NCBI GenBank assembly: GCA_017134815.1
Contig: CP071032.1
Span: 1,426,001-1,490,000 of the forward strand
From: Lentisphaerota bacterium
GTDB lineage: Bacteria > Verrucomicrobiota > Lentisphaeria > Victivallales > Victivallaceae
Direction: 5' to 3'
Length of the DNA: 64,000 bases
A program made the position numbers and the translations under genes. The notes beneath the pieces were generated by a model. The model was not told where the DNA came from. It worked only from the letters and a program-made list of their open reading frames with translations, and made no database searches. Shown here piece by piece: positions 61,602 to 64,000 of the stretch; positions within the stretch are counted from its first letter, which is position 1; every line of letters starts with the position of its first letter.

Positions 61602-62573
61602 ATGAAGAGGTTTGTCACAATTATGCAAATCGTTGTTTTGATTTCTGCCGCTGGTGCTGCAGAAAATACTAAGCAGGGATATGTTGGTGAAGACGCAGCC
61701 AGAAACCAGTCTTATTTTGAAATTCAGAATGTAATTGACAAACATTTTGCAGATGAGGATAAGGCCCAGAAGGCCAGGTATGGCAAACCGGAAACTGCAA
61801 AAACCGAAAAAACCAAGCCAGTTGAATCATCAGATGTCCTGTCAAAAATTACCCCCAAGGGGTCAGTAAAACCAAAAGTAACCGACTTGACTTCGAAACC
61901 CGCAGAAAAAGTTGAAGCAGAGACAAAAAGGCCACAAGTAGAATTAATCACAGAAAAAAAGCCTAAAGAAGTGGATCTGAGAACATTCAGAGGTTTCAGA
62001 AAACGACGTGCCGTAGACAAAAAAGTTGATTTTTATACAGGAATTGTGCCACGGTCTTCAAACCGTAACCTGACAAACTTCATCTCTGATCCCAATGCCC
62101 CGCGACAACCGGTAACTATTCCATTTGAAGGTCCGATTCAAGCTTATCAGTGGAAGTCTTTTCAGAAAAAATGGAATTACAGCCGTTTCCAGACCAACCT
62201 CTATGGCAAGCGCCTCTATATCAGTTACAAGAATAAATACAATTTCCCCGGACCTTTCAACCCCGGCAGCAGACTGGCTGTTGAAGTTGTAAAAGTAAAC
62301 CGGGAGAAATCAGAACCTCTTCCGGCTGCCGGCCTGAAAGCTAAAAAGCAGATGAGCAATAAAGATTTGAGTCAGCAAAAAGCTCAAATCACTGAGTTCT
62401 ATCTGCGGGGGCAGACTCAGGACGGGCAGGAATCAGACAGCTCCGACCCGGCGGTTCAATCTACCCAGGCTACGACATCAGGAGGCGCTCAGGGTCAAGA
62501 GGAAAGTTCTGGAGAAAGCAGTGGGACTTCAACTCAAAGCTCCTCTCCCGGCAGCGAAGACATCCAGGGATAA
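61602..62573 (+). CDS. Secreted low-complexity protein
   Basis: The ATG at 61602 gives a short signal peptide (MKRFVTIMQIVVLISAAGAA E); a TTG start 27 bases earlier is possible. About 323 residues: a charged N-terminal half rich in Lys/Glu/Thr/Pro (KTEKTKPVESSDVL), a central region with IPFEGPIQAYQWKSFQKKWN YSRF, and a Ser/Gln/Gly/Thr-rich tail (SSGESSGTSTQSSSPGSED). No known domain. The tail resembles unstructured surface linkers. Unknown role. Confidence 0.65.
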   Translation: MKRFVTIMQIVVLISAAGAAENTKQGYVGEDAARNQSYFEIQNVIDKHFADEDKAQKARYGKPETAKTEKTKPVESSDVLSKITPKGSVKPKVTDLTSKPAEKVEAETKRPQVELITEKKPKEVDLRTFRGFRKRRAVDKKVDFYTGIVPRSSNRNLTNFISDPNAPRQPVTIPFEGPIQAYQWKSFQKKWNYSRFQTNLYGKRLYISYKNKYNFPGPFNPGSRLAVEVVKVNREKSEPLPAAGLKAKKQMSNKDLSQQKAQITEFYLRGQTQDGQESDSSDPAVQSTQATTSGGAQGQEESSGESSGTSTQSSSPGSEDIQG

Positions 62574-62578
62574 ACCTA

Positions 62579-63670
62579 CTAGAAGCATTTAAGGGTCAGA
62601 TAATTAGGGGTTGGAACCTCTACCCTGAAGCCGCTGTCGCGTAAACTGCCGTCATTCTGATTAATTTTAAAGCAGTTAATTGTATCACTGAGCTGGTTAA
62701 CTACCAGTAGAAACTTTCCTGTCGGGTCAATAAGTATACTGCGCGGAGTCCTGCCACCAGTTGGCTTGACACTTTCAAGATTCAGTTTGCCATTATATGA
62801 ATTTACTCTGAATACAGAAATACTGTCATGCCCACGATTTGAAACATAAACAAATTTTCCGGAAGGATGGATTTTTATGTCGCCCACTGCATTATCACAT
62901 TTTTCACTTTCAGGCAGGCATTTATGTATGCCAAGATGGGTAATCCAGCCCTTGGATTCATCGTAAGTCCATGAAGTAACTGTGCCGCTCATTTCATTAG
63001 TATTATAGGCGTATTTTCTATTTGGATGATAGACAAAACGCCTGGGACCTGACCCCGCAGGAACCTTGACAAAACCGTACTTGAACAGTTTACCGTACTT
63101 AAGATCCAGTTCATAAAAGAAAATCTTATCCAGCCCAAGGTCAGGTACCGCACAGAATCGCCCTGATGGATCAAGTACAATACAATGAGGGTGTGGTCCC
63201 GCCTGCCGCAGCCGGTCGATTCCAGAGCCATGATGATAAACATTATCAGTAGGTTTTCCAAGCGTACCGTCGTCATGTACAGGAAAAATTAAAGCATTAC
63301 CTCCCAGGTAATTAACGGCAAACAACCACTTACCAGTTGAATCGATATCAAAATAGAAGGGCAGCGCGCCGTATGACTTCCGATGCCCGATGTATTTCAA
63401 ACTGCCGTTTTTTCTGTTAACCCGGTAAGTTGTAATTCTGCCTTCAGACCATTCAGGAACTTCACTATTTACAAACAAGAAACGGTTATCAGGAGAAAAA
63501 ACAAAGTAAGCAGGATTTTCCATTAAAAAAACTTTTCTGGGAGGCTTCAACTGCCCGGTTGAAAGGTTGAAATCAAGTAAATAAATCCCCTGTCCGGTTG
63601 CTTTTGCTCCGGTATACTCATAAGGGGTTCTTGTATAGCTTCCCACATAAAGCAACCAGTGGGCACCCAT
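62579..63670 (-). CDS. Lactonase-family seven-bladed propeller (6-phosphogluconolactonase-like)
   Basis: 363 residues, ATG behind AAGGAGATATAAG, no signal peptide. The PF10282-type signatures are present: LLYVGSYTRTPYEYTGAKAT GQGIYLLDFN, NPAYFVFSPDNRFLFVNSE, KLKYIGHRKS-type blade turns, GPHPHCIVLDPSGRFCAVPD LGLDKI, GPRRFVYHPNRKYAYNTNEM SGTV, HPSGKFVYVSNRGHDSISVF and GRTPRSILIDPTGKFLLVVN. Members hydrolyse 6-phosphogluconolactone (pentose phosphate) or related lactones. The specific substrate is inferred from family. Confidence 0.88.
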   Translation of the reverse strand: MGAHWLLYVGSYTRTPYEYTGAKATGQGIYLLDFNLSTGQLKPPRKVFLMENPAYFVFSPDNRFLFVNSEVPEWSEGRITTYRVNRKNGSLKYIGHRKSYGALPFYFDIDSTGKWLFAVNYLGGNALIFPVHDDGTLGKPTDNVYHHGSGIDRLRQAGPHPHCIVLDPSGRFCAVPDLGLDKIFFYELDLKYGKLFKYGFVKVPAGSGPRRFVYHPNRKYAYNTNEMSGTVTSWTYDESKGWITHLGIHKCLPESEKCDNAVGDIKIHPSGKFVYVSNRGHDSISVFRVNSYNGKLNLESVKPTGGRTPRSILIDPTGKFLLVVNQLSDTINCFKINQNDGSLRDSGFRVEVPTPNYLTLKCF

Positions 63671-63983
63671 CTTATATCTCCTTAAAATTCGAACAATAAA
63701 CAGTTTTTATGATACATAAATAAACAACTTCAGCAATGTTGTTGAATATTTTAACTCTCCCTGCTAGAATATAGATTATAATAGCTGATTTGGCAACACG
63801 CCACGTTTTTTTTAAATTTATTCTGCTAAATATAATCATTTATCATATCTCTGGTGTATAATGTATGTTACATACTAATAAACATTTGCGACCATCATGC
63901 AGTATTTTGAAAATAACAGCTTTTGCATATCATTGTAAACTTGTTATTTAAAGGTTTCAACCCATGATAACCGGAGAAGAAAA
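63671..63983. other. AT-rich intergenic region at the window end
   Basis: Over 300 bases with no gene. TATAAT at about 63776 and a TTGAAT some 25 bases before it could form a promoter, but the spacing is loose. It precedes a start codon at 63984. Confidence 0.4.
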
Positions 63984-64000
63984 ATGCTTAGAAAAATGCT
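63984..64000 (+). CDS. Start of a gene cut by the window edge
   Basis: ATG behind CCGGAGAAGAAAA, a good ribosome site; only MLRKM is seen. Nothing can be said about the product. Confidence 0.4.

Overview
The window joins two very different halves. Bases 1 to about 25,420 are AT-rich accessory DNA. Bases from about 25,500 to the end are ordinary, gene-dense, higher-GC chromosome. The host is most likely a Lentisphaerota (PVC) bacterium. This is inferred from a type II pseudopilin-like protein with an H-X9-DG C-terminal motif divergent from an AraC regulator, from a TPR/glycosidase-like/FG-GAP secreted protein, and from moderate GC. No rRNA or marker phylogeny in the window proves it.

Left half (1-25.4 kb). 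Short, mostly broken pieces of tailed-phage (Mu/P2-like) genes all read on the plus strand: small terminase, the C-terminal part of large terminase, a Gp24-type structural cement protein, a head-tail protein with an in-frame stop, the ends of gpV and gp25 baseplate proteins, gpD with a one-base frameshift, and a membrane-protein/lipoprotein pair. The small terminase, the lipoprotein with its 3' hairpin, and a short fragment before gpD each occur twice, so at least two related prophages have decayed here. Cargo genes on both strands sit between the pieces: an ABC substrate-binding protein, an MFS exporter, three paralogous secreted beta-propeller-like proteins, two paralogous secreted CxxC proteins, a secreted OB-fold (tRNA_anti-like) protein, a HEPN-like protein with an RX5H motif, a cytidine deaminase/AAA ATPase/small-protein trio, and ribB under an FMN riboswitch. 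Several non-coding repeat families tie the cargo together: a 120-bp element with a minus-strand terminator-like hairpin (three copies), a 330-bp region with repeated GGTACAA motifs (two copies plus a fragment), and the oriented heptamer GTTAACG (at least ten copies).

Right half (25.5-64 kb). In order: a dicarboxylate/amino-acid symporter; a BtuFCD-like ABC importer; two paralogous Cache-HAMP-SpoIIE receptors, one canonical and one with lost catalytic residues; a MerR regulator overlapping a VIT-vWA protein; a GNAT; guaA divergent from prmA; a pentapeptide-repeat protein; the pseudopilin/AraC pair; a secreted carbohydrate-binding-like protein; the 1,054-residue TPR/TIM-barrel/FG-GAP protein; a 1.7-kb one-gene insertion at tRNA-Ser(GGA) flanked by a remnant of the tRNA 3' end; a LOG-family protein; an L,D-transpeptidase; accA-GNAT-pseudouridine synthase; two tandem surface-repeat proteins; and a cell-wall run of UDP-sugar pyrophosphorylase, small protein, FtsW-like and MurG. 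An HtrA-type protease, a WbuC-like cupin, a low-complexity secreted protein and a lactonase close the window.

The right half gives housekeeping functions (GMP synthesis, fatty-acid initiation, peptidoglycan assembly) mixed with sensing and export genes. The left half is an island where decayed phage DNA and secreted or defence-like cargo are interleaved.
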